From Leeuwenhoekiella sp044542075 (lineage in GTDB: Bacteria; Bacteroidota; Bacteroidia; Flavobacteriales; Flavobacteriaceae): a stretch of DNA of 64,000 nt. The notes under the pieces are model-generated. The model did not search any database, was not told the origin of the DNA, and worked only from the letters and a program-made list of their open reading frames with translations. How positions within the stretch are numbered: the stretch's first letter is position 1; the number at the start of each line of letters is the position of its first letter. Positions 18,961-27,047 of this stretch are shown in pieces. The position numbers and the translations under genes were made by a program. The DNA is taken from assembly GCF_044542075.1 (NCBI RefSeq), contig NZ_JBITTU010000005.1:62001-126000 (forward strand). The letters run 5' to 3'.

Positions 18961-20118
18961 ATGAATAAACTTCTACCTTTCTTTCTTGTTCTAGTAAGTG
19001 TATTGCCTGCAGCAGCTCAAGATGTTGAAGGTCGCCCTATTACCACAGGAGTTCCTTTTCTAGCTATTGCAGCAGATGCGCGATCTGCTGGTATGGGAGA
19101 TCAGGGCGTGGCTTCTAGTCCTGATGCCTACTCACAACAATGGAATCCTGCTAAATATGCCTTTATTGAATCGCAACAGGGTGTTGGGTTTAATTATACA
19201 CCTTACTTGAGTCAGTTAGTAAATGATATATTTTTAGGGCAAATTACCTATTATAACAGGTTTAGCGATCGTAGCGCGTTTGCAGGTAGTTTACGTTATT
19301 TTAGTCTTGGAGAAATAGAGGCTGTAGATAACGAGGCGCAAATAGACAATCCCTTAATATTAAGTCCTAACGAATTTACACTTGACGTTTCTTATGCGCT
19401 ACGTTTAGGTGATCGTTTTTCGATGGCAGTTGCAGGCCGCTACTTACGAAGTAATTTAAAACTGCAGGTACAGGATGAAGATGCAAGTGCAGCAGGGTCT
19501 ATAGGTGTTGATATCGCAGGATATTATCAATCTGAACAAATATCCTACAACGATTTTGATGGGAGATGGCGAGGTGGATTTAATATCTCTAACATAGGTC
19601 CTAAAATTAAATATGATGATGCAGGGCAAGAAAATTTTATACCTACAAATCTAAGATTAGGAGGTGGTTTTGATTTTATATTAGACCCCTATAATACTGT
19701 AGCAATAGGTTTAGAATTTAATAAATTACTCGTTCCTTCTCCTCAGGATTTTAATGGTGACGGCGTTATAGATGGTACAGATAATTCAGATTATCAATCT
19801 ATAGGCTTTTTTGAAGGTGTTTTTCAATCTTTTGGAGATGCTCCTAACGGAATAAGCGAAGAGATTAAAGAGGTAACTTGGTCACTTGGGGCAGAATACA
19901 ATTATGATAATGTATTTGCTTTTAGGGCAGGTTATTTTAACGAAAGCGATTTAAAAGGAGCACGTAAATTTGCGACCTTAGGTTTAGGTTTTAGATATAC
20001 AGCAGTTGATATTGATGTTTCCTATCTCTTTTCTACAACTCAGGTGCGCAATCCTTTAGAAAATACATTACGTTTTGGTATTACCTTCAGCTTTGGGGAT
20101 GAATATCCGGAGTATTAA
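18961..20118 (+). CDS. porV: Type IX secretion system outer-membrane protein PorV (LptO)
   Basis: A FadL-like beta-barrel that shuttles T9SS cargo from the translocon to PorU in the outer membrane. ATG 18961 gives a signal peptide (MNKLLPFFLVLVSVLPAAAQ). The TTG at 18940 overlaps a promoter-like box and is rejected. The mature protein opens with GVPFLAIAADARSAGMGDQG and SSPDAYSQQWNPAKYA, hallmarks of PorV, and ends with the aromatic strand FGITFSFGDEYPEY expected of an outer-membrane barrel. An EF-hand-like DFNGDGVIDGTD loop is present near residue 260. 385 aa. It follows porU directly. Confidence 0.95.
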   Translation: MNKLLPFFLVLVSVLPAAAQDVEGRPITTGVPFLAIAADARSAGMGDQGVASSPDAYSQQWNPAKYAFIESQQGVGFNYTPYLSQLVNDIFLGQITYYNRFSDRSAFAGSLRYFSLGEIEAVDNEAQIDNPLILSPNEFTLDVSYALRLGDRFSMAVAGRYLRSNLKLQVQDEDASAAGSIGVDIAGYYQSEQISYNDFDGRWRGGFNISNIGPKIKYDDAGQENFIPTNLRLGGGFDFILDPYNTVAIGLEFNKLLVPSPQDFNGDGVIDGTDNSDYQSIGFFEGVFQSFGDAPNGISEEIKEVTWSLGAEYNYDNVFAFRAGYFNESDLKGARKFATLGLGFRYTAVDIDVSYLFSTTQVRNPLENTLRFGITFSFGDEYPEY

Positions 20119-20192
20119 TTTGTATTCTCTAATAAGCTTTCTCTAATTAGTATTTGAGATCAGTAATAGTATAGCCTATTTTAAATTTATAG

Positions 20193-20675
20193 ATGAAAAA
20201 AATACAGATTCAATCTGAACTTGATGTATATGATGATCTTTCAGAATTACCGGAAGATGTACACAACCTAATGCTGGCGGCCTTTGAAGCCCGGGAAGCG
20301 GCATACGCACCTTATTCTCAATTTCACGTAGGTGCAGCAATTTTATTAGACAATGGTGAGATTATAAAAGGGAATAATCAAGAAAATGCAGCCTATCCTT
20401 CGGGTCTTTGTGCAGAACGTACGGCGATTTACTACGCAGGAGCTAATTTCCCAAATGCTGTAATTAAAATGATGGCAATCTCAGCAAAGGCGAAAAATAA
20501 AGAAACATTAACGCCTATTCCTCCCTGTGGTTCTTGCAGACAGGCGATGGCTGAATATGAAGTTAAGCAAAAACAGCCTATTAATATATATTTTATGGGA
20601 GAACGCGGAACTGTTTTTAAAAGTGAATCGCTACAAAATCTTCTGCCATTATTATTTACACAAGAATACCTGTAA
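20193..20675 (+). CDS. cdd: Cytidine deaminase
   Basis: Homotetrameric zinc enzyme that turns cytidine/deoxycytidine into uridine/deoxyuridine for pyrimidine salvage. 160 aa. The substrate loop YSQFHVGAAILLDNGEIIKGNNQENAAYPSG is cut here only for description; the catalytic site CAE (GLCAERTA) and the second zinc pair PCGSCRQ are both intact. The position between porV and pdhA is the usual one in Flavobacteriaceae, though a functional link to secretion is not known. It is 74 bp after porV and 163 bp before pdhA; I see no clear terminator between them. Confidence 0.96.
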   Translation: MKKIQIQSELDVYDDLSELPEDVHNLMLAAFEAREAAYAPYSQFHVGAAILLDNGEIIKGNNQENAAYPSGLCAERTAIYYAGANFPNAVIKMMAISAKAKNKETLTPIPPCGSCRQAMAEYEVKQKQPINIYFMGERGTVFKSESLQNLLPLLFTQEYL

Positions 20676-20838
20676 TACATTATTAAATAGTACTTAAGTA
20701 GTCATAATCTGGTCTATTTTTCAATCTTTAAAGAGTATTGTTTTTTTTAAGGAAAGACTTTCTCTCTTCCTTATGAATATACTATTTTTGTTATTCGTCA
20801 AATTAAGACGAGCTGGTGTATAGATAAACCCATATTTA

Positions 20839-21840
20839 ATGAAAGAAATCACAAAAGAAGTATACCTAAATTGGTATGAAGAGATGTCCTTCTGGCGCAA
20901 GTTTGAAGATAAATTAGCTCAAGTCTATATTCAACAAAAGGTTAGAGGGTTCTTGCACTTATATAATGGTCAGGAAGCTATTCTTGCAGGTGCATTGCAT
21001 GCTATGGATCTTACAAAAGATAAAATGATTACTGCATATCGTAATCACGTGCAGCCTATAGGTATGGGAGAAGATCCTAAACGTGTAATGGCAGAGCTTT
21101 ACGGTAAAAAAACCGGTACCTCTATGGGGCTAGGTGGTTCTATGCATATATTTTCTAAAGAGTTTCGTTTTTACGGAGGTCACGGTATCGTAGGTGGTCA
21201 AATTCCATTAGGAGCTGGTCTTGCTTTTGGAGATAAATACTTTAAGCGCGAAGCGGTAACATTAACTTTTTTTGGTGATGGTGCTGCGCGACAAGGTTCT
21301 TTACATGAGACGTTTAATATGGCGATGAACTGGAAACTTCCAGTTGTATTCTGTGTTGAAAATAACGGATACGCAATGGGAACTTCAGTAAAGCGTACTG
21401 CGAATCACGAAGATATCTGGAAGTTGGGATTGGGTTATGAGATGCCTTGTGGTCCTGTTGACGCGATGAACCCTGTTGCTGTTGCAGAAGCTTTTGACGA
21501 GGCGATAGCACGAGCACGTCGTGGTGATGGTCCTACATTTTTAGAGCTGAAGACCTATCGTTACAGAGGTCACTCTATGAGTGATGCTCAGAAATATAGA
21601 ACTAAAGATGAGGTAGCAGAATATCAAAAAATTGACCCGATTACTCAGGTTAAAGATATTTTGTTAGAGAAGAAATATTCAACTGAAGAAGAATTAAAAG
21701 AAATAGATAAGCGCGTAAAGAAACGAGTTGCTGAGTGTGAGAAATTTGCTGAAGAAAGTGAATTCCCAGACAAATCAATTATGTATGATGTTGTTTACGA
21801 GCAGGAAGATTATCCATTTTTAGCACATAAACCAGTATAA
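20839..21840 (+). CDS. pdhA: Pyruvate dehydrogenase E1 component, alpha subunit
   Basis: Thiamine-diphosphate-dependent E1 alpha subunit of the pyruvate dehydrogenase complex. 333 aa. Visible signatures: AYRNHVQPIGMG, GGSMHIF, the ThDP/metal motif GDGAARQGSLHE with the downstream NNGYAMGT (about residues 143-180), and the phosphorylation-loop-like YRYRGHSMSDAQKYRT. No beta subunit is next to it; as in other flavobacteria, E1 beta is expected elsewhere. The E2 gene follows after 4 bp, so the two form an operon. Confidence 0.97.
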   Translation: MKEITKEVYLNWYEEMSFWRKFEDKLAQVYIQQKVRGFLHLYNGQEAILAGALHAMDLTKDKMITAYRNHVQPIGMGEDPKRVMAELYGKKTGTSMGLGGSMHIFSKEFRFYGGHGIVGGQIPLGAGLAFGDKYFKREAVTLTFFGDGAARQGSLHETFNMAMNWKLPVVFCVENNGYAMGTSVKRTANHEDIWKLGLGYEMPCGPVDAMNPVAVAEAFDEAIARARRGDGPTFLELKTYRYRGHSMSDAQKYRTKDEVAEYQKIDPITQVKDILLEKKYSTEEELKEIDKRVKKRVAECEKFAEESEFPDKSIMYDVVYEQEDYPFLAHKPV

Positions 21841-21844
21841 TAAT

Positions 21845-23548
21845 ATGGCAGAAGTAATAAAAATGCCTCGCCTTAGTGATACAATGGAAGAAGGAACCGT
21901 TGCATCTTGGCTTAAGAAAGTAGGTGATAAAGTAGAAGAAGGCGATATACTTGCAGAAATTGAGACCGATAAGGCTACTATGGAGTTCGAGTCTTTTTAC
22001 GATGGCACACTACTTCATATAGGTATTCAAGAAGGAGAGACTGCTAATGTAGATGCTCTTTTAGCGATTTTAGGAGAAGAAGGAGAAGATATTTCAGGTT
22101 TAATTGACGGAAGCTCTGAATCTGATTCAGCATCAAAATCTGATATAAAAGAAGAAAAAGCCGACGACTCTAAAAAGGAGGAAGCAGAAAATGAGGGAGA
22201 TTCAGAAAAAGATTCTTCTGAAGAAGAATCATCTGATAATGCTGAAAGTTCTGATATTCCAGAAGGCGTTGAGGTAATTTCTATGCCTCGATTGAGTGAT
22301 ACAATGGAGGAAGGTACTGTTGCCTCGTGGTTGAAAAAAGTAGGAGATAAGGTAGAAGAAGGCGATATACTTGCAGAAATTGAAACTGATAAAGCAACTA
22401 TGGAGTTTGAGTCTTTTTATAATGGCACATTACTGCATATAGGTATTCAAGAAGGAGAAACAGCAAAAGTTGATGCCTTACTTGCTATAATAGGTGAAGA
22501 GGGTACAGATGTTTCCGGTATTATAAGCGGAAATAAAAGCGGATCAGCTAAAAAAGAAAATTCTAAAAAAGAGGCGCCTAAGAAGGAAGAATCTAAGAAA
22601 GAAGCACCTAAACAAGAAGAATCTAAAAAAGAAACTCCTAAGAAAGAGGAATCTAAAAAAGAAGCTTCAAAACCTCAAAATTCATCATCTGCAGATGGTC
22701 GTGTTTTTGCATCTCCTTTAGCTAAAAAATTAGCAGAGGAAAAAGGTGTAGATATTTCTAAAGTATCAGGGAGTGGTGAAAACGGAAGAATCGTACGTAA
22801 GGATATAGAAAATTATTCTCCGGCAGCTTCAGGAGGTAACATTCAACAATTTGTTGCGACTGGAGAAGAAAGTTATGAGGATGTAAGTAATTCTCAAATG
22901 CGTAAAGCGATTGCAAAATCTCTTGGTAAATCTAAATTTACGGCACCGCATTACTATTTAAACGTAGAGTTTAATATGGAGAATATGATTGCTTTTCGCG
23001 GTCAGTTCAATCAATTGCCAGACACAAAAGTTTCTTATAACGATATGATCATTAAAGCGGTTTCTATCGCTTTAAAGCAGCATCCTCAAGTAAACTCGCA
23101 GTGGTTTGACGATAAGATGCGTTTAAATAAACACGTACATATAGGTGTTGCAGTTGCAGTACCAGACGGTCTCGTAGTTCCTGTAGTAGAATTTGCTAAT
23201 GAAAAATCATTACAGCAAATAAATGCAGAAGTTAAAGAACTTGCCGGCAAAGCACGCAATAAAAAATTGAAGCCTGAAGAAATGCAGGGTAGTACGTTTA
23301 CGATTTCTAACTTAGGAATGTTTGGTATTACAAACTTTACTTCGATTATAAATCAGCCTAATTCAGCAATACTTTCTGTAGGTGCAATTATTGAAAAGCC
23401 AGTAGTTAAGGATGGTAAAATTGTAGTGGGTAACACGATGACATTATCTATGGCTTGCGATCACCGTACTGTAGATGGTGCTACAGGAGCACAGTTTTTA
23501 CAGACTTTAAAAATGTATATAGAAAATCCTATTTTAATGTTGACCTAA
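21845..23548 (+). CDS. pdhC: Pyruvate dehydrogenase E2 component (dihydrolipoamide acetyltransferase) with two lipoyl domains
   Basis: Transfers the acetyl group from E1-bound intermediate to CoA. Order of domains: lipoyl domain 1 (residues 1-78, lipoylated Lys in ETDKATMEF), acidic linker, lipoyl domain 2 (about 139-215, same motif), a Lys/Glu/Pro-rich linker with KKEESKKEAP-like repeats, peripheral subunit-binding domain (ASPLAKKLAEEKGVDISKV, about 287-320), and the catalytic core (about 340-567) with the active-site DHRTVDGA (His about 540). The two lipoyl domains are nearly identical in protein and DNA. 567 aa. A strong terminator follows, ending the pdhA-pdhC unit. Confidence 0.97.
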   Translation: MAEVIKMPRLSDTMEEGTVASWLKKVGDKVEEGDILAEIETDKATMEFESFYDGTLLHIGIQEGETANVDALLAILGEEGEDISGLIDGSSESDSASKSDIKEEKADDSKKEEAENEGDSEKDSSEEESSDNAESSDIPEGVEVISMPRLSDTMEEGTVASWLKKVGDKVEEGDILAEIETDKATMEFESFYNGTLLHIGIQEGETAKVDALLAIIGEEGTDVSGIISGNKSGSAKKENSKKEAPKKEESKKEAPKQEESKKETPKKEESKKEASKPQNSSSADGRVFASPLAKKLAEEKGVDISKVSGSGENGRIVRKDIENYSPAASGGNIQQFVATGEESYEDVSNSQMRKAIAKSLGKSKFTAPHYYLNVEFNMENMIAFRGQFNQLPDTKVSYNDMIIKAVSIALKQHPQVNSQWFDDKMRLNKHVHIGVAVAVPDGLVVPVVEFANEKSLQQINAEVKELAGKARNKKLKPEEMQGSTFTISNLGMFGITNFTSIINQPNSAILSVGAIIEKPVVKDGKIVVGNTMTLSMACDHRTVDGATGAQFLQTLKMYIENPILMLT

Positions 23549-23580
23549 TATGTTGACAGTTTACAAATAGATTATAATTT

Positions 23581-23612
23581 AAAATCCCGTCAAAACCTGA
23601 TGGGATTTTTTT
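23581..23612 (+). terminator. Terminator of pdhA-pdhC
   Basis: A 12-bp stem AAAATCCCGTCA/TGATGGGATTTT (one G-T pair), 5-base loop, then T run. An ATG at 23600 lies inside this hairpin, which argues against using it as the start of the next gene. Confidence 0.88.
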
Positions 23613-23623
23613 ATCTTGAACCT

Positions 23624-24664
23624 ATGAGAAAAATTTTAGTTACACTAAGTGCATTTACTTTTATGGCATGTGGAAGCCATTCTGATGTACGCGAAGTTGA
23701 CGCAACGGCAGCCGCTGATGCATCTAAGGGGTATTCCTCTCAAACAGATACTAAGACAGCAATTGTTGAAGCGAAAGAATCTGCAAATGCCAATGCTAAT
23801 GTAAGTGCTGACGCGATTAAAAAACATATAGAATTTTTAGCATCAGATGATTTGCAGGGTAGAAAAACCGGTAGTGAAGGTATAGACGAGGCAGCGACCT
23901 ATATCATCAAACAATTTCAAGATGCAGGTGTAAAATCATATTTCAGCTCATATAGAGATAAATTTGATGCTAAAGGAGTTTCTGGGTACAATATTGTAGG
24001 TATGCTAGAAGGTACAGATCCTAAATTGAAAAATGAATATGTAGTAATAGGAGCGCATTATGATCATATAGGAACTGCAAAAGCTGTTAATGGAGATGTA
24101 CTTGCAAATGGGGCAAATGATAATGCTTCCGGAACTTCTGCAGTTATTGAATTAGCTAAATATTTTGCAAAATCAAAGTCAAATAAGCGCAGTATTATCT
24201 TTGCTCTTTTTTCTGCTGAAGAATTAGGTCTTTTGGGCTCTGCACATTTAGCAGCTCGTTTAAAAACTACAGAGATTAAGCCGTATGTAATGTTTAATAT
24301 TGAGATGATAGGCGTACCAATGATTGGTAAGGATTATAGCGTATATCTTACAGGATTTGAAAATAGCAATATGGCTGAAAAGTTTAATAGTTATTCAGGA
24401 GCAAAAGTAATGGGATTCTTGCCTCAGGCGAAAGAATATAATTTGTTTAAACGTAGTGATAACTATGCGTTTTATGAAGTTTTTAAAATACCGGCGCAAA
24501 CTGTGTCAACATTTGATTTTACAAATTTTGATTATTACCATCACGTAGATGATGAGGCTGCAGTTATGAATTTTGATCATATAGCATCTGTTGTTAATCA
24601 ATTAATTCCGGGAGTTGAGGGGATGACTAATAGTTTGAATCACGAAATTATCTGGAATGAGTAA
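23624..24664 (+). CDS. M28-family metallopeptidase, lipoprotein
   Basis: Probable zinc aminopeptidase anchored in the envelope. ATG 23624 gives a lipoprotein signal ending FTFMAC; the ATG at 23600 lies in the upstream terminator. The mature part starts with an Ala/Ser/Asp-rich linker, then HIEFLASDDLQGRKTGSEG, and the dizinc site GAHYDHIG, ANDNASGTSAVIEL, AEELGLLGS, FNIEMIG and a late HHVDDE, which together supply the His/Asp/Glu ligands of M28. 346 aa. The next gene overlaps the 3' end by a few bases. Substrate peptides unknown. Confidence 0.92.
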   Translation: MRKILVTLSAFTFMACGSHSDVREVDATAAADASKGYSSQTDTKTAIVEAKESANANANVSADAIKKHIEFLASDDLQGRKTGSEGIDEAATYIIKQFQDAGVKSYFSSYRDKFDAKGVSGYNIVGMLEGTDPKLKNEYVVIGAHYDHIGTAKAVNGDVLANGANDNASGTSAVIELAKYFAKSKSNKRSIIFALFSAEELGLLGSAHLAARLKTTEIKPYVMFNIEMIGVPMIGKDYSVYLTGFENSNMAEKFNSYSGAKVMGFLPQAKEYNLFKRSDNYAFYEVFKIPAQTVSTFDFTNFDYYHHVDDEAAVMNFDHIASVVNQLIPGVEGMTNSLNHEIIWNE

Positions 24665-24665
24665 T

Positions 24666-25346
24666 ATGAAAAACATAATTCTTACAGGTACGAGTAGAGG
24701 GATAGGCTTTGAAATGGCACAACTTTTAGCTGCTCAAGGTCACAACGTATTAGCTTTATCACGTAATGAGAAGCCTTTAAAGGAGTTAAATTTAGAAAGA
24801 ATACATACTTTCTCTTTTGATATTACAAACGCATCAGACTTGAAGAAAGTTTCAGATTTTGTGAGTAACCACTGGAATTCCGTTGATGTCTTAATTCACA
24901 ACGCAGGAGCTTTAGTGAATAAGCCTTTTGAAGAAATTTCTGCAGCATCATTCCGCAGCGTTTACGAGGTTAATGTGTTCGGAGTTGCTGCTTTAACTCA
25001 GACAATTCTTCCATTTATGGTTAAAGGAGCACATGTGGTTACCGTAAGCAGTATGGGTGGTATTCAGGGGAGTTCAAAATTTCCGGGTCTTGCAGCATAC
25101 AGTTCTAGTAAAGGAGCGGTAATTACCTTAAGTGAATTGCTAGCGGAGGAATATAAAGAGCAAGGTATTGCTTTTAATGTGTTAGCCTTAGGAGCCGTGC
25201 AGACCGAAATGCTTGAAGAAGCGTTTCCGGGTTATATAGCGCCACTTTCCGCTCAGGAAATGGCTTCTTATATCGCTAATTTTGCTCTTACTGCTCAAAA
25301 ATTTTATAACGGTAAAGTATTACAGGTATCGGCAACTACGCCTTAA
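24666..25346 (+). CDS. Short-chain dehydrogenase/reductase (SDR)
   Basis: Classical SDR oxidoreductase of about 226 aa. The Rossmann glycine motif GTSRGIGFE is at the N-terminus, the NAG motif reads IHNAGAL, the catalytic Ser is in VSSMGG and the catalytic pair is YSSSKGA (YxxxK). ATG 24666 gives MKNIILTGTSRGIG; an ATG at 24657, overlapping the preceding stop, would add three residues. Substrate not predictable. It leads a tight run with the SprT-like gene (3 bp gap), manC (6 bp) and the DUF389 gene (6 bp). Confidence 0.92.
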   Translation: MKNIILTGTSRGIGFEMAQLLAAQGHNVLALSRNEKPLKELNLERIHTFSFDITNASDLKKVSDFVSNHWNSVDVLIHNAGALVNKPFEEISAASFRSVYEVNVFGVAALTQTILPFMVKGAHVVTVSSMGGIQGSSKFPGLAAYSSSKGAVITLSELLAEEYKEQGIAFNVLALGAVQTEMLEEAFPGYIAPLSAQEMASYIANFALTAQKFYNGKVLQVSATTP

Positions 25347-25349
25347 TTT

Positions 25350-25946
25350 ATGAAAGAGATTTTAGGTAAATATATACCTGAGCAGGCTGTAATGCCCGTT
25401 TTTGAATTAATCAAAAACTTTGGTGTACATCTTAAAATCGTAGATGAGCGTGTTACAAGACACGGGGATTATAGAAGATTGTCAGATGGTGGACATCAAA
25501 TTACTGTAAATACAAATCTGAATACCTATCGTTTTTTAATAACCTTGATTCACGAAATTGCACATTTAGTTGCTTTTCAGAAATATGGAGCGCGTATAAA
25601 ACCTCACGGTAGGGAATGGAAATATACCTTTCAAAACCTTATGCTTCCCTTTATACGTCCCGAAATTTTTCCAAAACAAATTTTACCGGTTCTAGCACAT
25701 CATTTTAAAAATCCTAAGGCCAGTAGTGATACTGATGCTAAGTTGTCGCTTGCTCTTAAGGAATTTGACCCTCCCAATGATAAAAACTATATATTTGAAA
25801 TTCCGGAGGGCAGTCTTTTTAGAATTTACAACGGTAAAATTTTTAAGAAAGGTGTAAGGCGTATTAAGCGCTATGAATGCTTAGAGACCGCAACTGGACG
25901 AATTTATTTATTTCAGCCTAACGCAGAAATAGAGCTGTTAAAATAA
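25350..25946 (+). CDS. SprT-like zinc metalloprotease-domain protein
   Basis: 198 aa with the zinc-binding HEIAH (residues 68-72) followed by a downstream His in KPHGREWKYTF, the layout of SprT/Spartan-like domains, which in eukaryotes cleave DNA-protein crosslinks. The C-terminus has no obvious four-cysteine zinc ribbon; it retains a single Cys in RRIKRYECLETATGRIYLF. The bacterial SprT-like proteins have no settled role, so function is inferred from the domain only. It sits 3 bp after the SDR gene and 6 bp before manC. Confidence 0.85.
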   Translation: MKEILGKYIPEQAVMPVFELIKNFGVHLKIVDERVTRHGDYRRLSDGGHQITVNTNLNTYRFLITLIHEIAHLVAFQKYGARIKPHGREWKYTFQNLMLPFIRPEIFPKQILPVLAHHFKNPKASSDTDAKLSLALKEFDPPNDKNYIFEIPEGSLFRIYNGKIFKKGVRRIKRYECLETATGRIYLFQPNAEIELLK

Positions 25947-25952
25947 TCACTT

Positions 25953-27041
25953 ATGAATAAAAATTATTACGCAATTATAATGGCTGGTGGAGTAGGATCT
26001 CGTTTTTGGCCACTTAGTAAGGCAAGTTATCCTAAGCAATTTCATGACATTCTTGGTGCGGGAGAAACCTTGATAGAACGCACCTTTGGTCGTTTGTCTC
26101 AGACCGTACCCGCAGATAATGTGCTGGTTTTAACAAATGAACGGTATAAAGCACTTGTAAATGAGCAATTGCCTAAAGTTAAGGATGAGAATATAGTGCT
26201 TGAGCCTGCAATGCGTAATACGGCACCGTGTATTTTATTAGCTGCTTTAAAAATCTACAAGTCAAATCCTGATGCAGTTATGATCGTTGCACCTAGTGAT
26301 CACTGGATAGAGGATGAAGCTTCATTTCTACGAGATTTAGAGACCGCGTTTCAGGCTTGCGCAACAGATAGTTCTGAAGAAAAACTATTAGTAACACTGG
26401 GGATTGAACCTACTTTCCCACATACAGGTTATGGCTATATTCAATATGCCGCAGCAGATTCTGATGTTAAAACCGTAAAAGCATTTAAGGAAAAACCTGA
26501 TTATAATACAGCTAAATCATTCCTGGCTGAAGGTAATTACTCTTGGAATGCAGGGATTTTTATATGGAGTGCCAAAGGAATTATAGAAGCATTTGAGAAA
26601 TATTTACCTGAAATGTTTTCCCTATTTAATAGCGGATATGACGCTTTAAATACTCAAAGCGAAGCTCAGTTTATATTAGAGAATTATGCTAAAGCAGAAG
26701 ATATAAGTATTGATTACGGAATACTTGAAAAAAGTAAACACGTAGGGGTTATTCCGGCAACATTTGACTGGAGTGATTTAGGTGCCTGGGGATCTCTATA
26801 CGATAAGCTTGATAAGGATAAAGATGACAATGTAATTGTAAACGCTAAAGTAGTTTCTAAGGAGTCTACAGGTAATTTAATACGTACACAGCCAGGTAAA
26901 GTAATTGTAGTAGATGGTTTGAAAGATTTTATTGTTGTTGATAGTCAGGATGTGCTTGTAATTATGCCAAAGGCAAAAGAACAGGATGTCAAGATTATGA
27001 GAAATGAAGTTAAAGAAAAGTTTGGGAGTGATCTCGTGTAA
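25953..27041 (+). CDS. manC: Mannose-1-phosphate guanylyltransferase
   Basis: Makes GDP-mannose from mannose-1-phosphate and GTP, a precursor for glycans and GDP-fucose-type sugars. 362 aa, the short form without a fused isomerase domain. The N-terminal nucleotide loop is IIMAGGVGSRFWPLS, followed by PKQFHDILG, ENIVLEPAMRNTAPCI, VAPSDHWI, KEKPDYNTAKSFL, NAGIFIWSA, and IDYGILEKS plus FDWSDLGAWGSLYD, all diagnostic. It is part of a close-packed four-gene run (SDR, SprT-like, manC, DUF389). Confidence 0.95.
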   Translation: MNKNYYAIIMAGGVGSRFWPLSKASYPKQFHDILGAGETLIERTFGRLSQTVPADNVLVLTNERYKALVNEQLPKVKDENIVLEPAMRNTAPCILLAALKIYKSNPDAVMIVAPSDHWIEDEASFLRDLETAFQACATDSSEEKLLVTLGIEPTFPHTGYGYIQYAAADSDVKTVKAFKEKPDYNTAKSFLAEGNYSWNAGIFIWSAKGIIEAFEKYLPEMFSLFNSGYDALNTQSEAQFILENYAKAEDISIDYGILEKSKHVGVIPATFDWSDLGAWGSLYDKLDKDKDDNVIVNAKVVSKESTGNLIRTQPGKVIVVDGLKDFIVVDSQDVLVIMPKAKEQDVKIMRNEVKEKFGSDLV

Positions 27042-27047
27042 CAATTT

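Noticed and set aside
20700..20790. An imperfect hairpin (AAGGAA.../...TTCCTT) before pdhA as a terminator or riboswitch
   Set aside because: The pairing is short with mismatches and no T run follows; no known riboswitch pattern fits.
22540..22680. Lys/Glu/Ser/Pro repeats in PdhC as an inserted satellite
   Set aside because: They form the flexible linker expected between lipoyl and subunit-binding domains, and the frame is intact.
23600..23623. ATG 23600 as start of the M28 peptidase gene
   Set aside because: It lies inside the pdhC terminator; ATG 23624 gives a proper lipoprotein signal.
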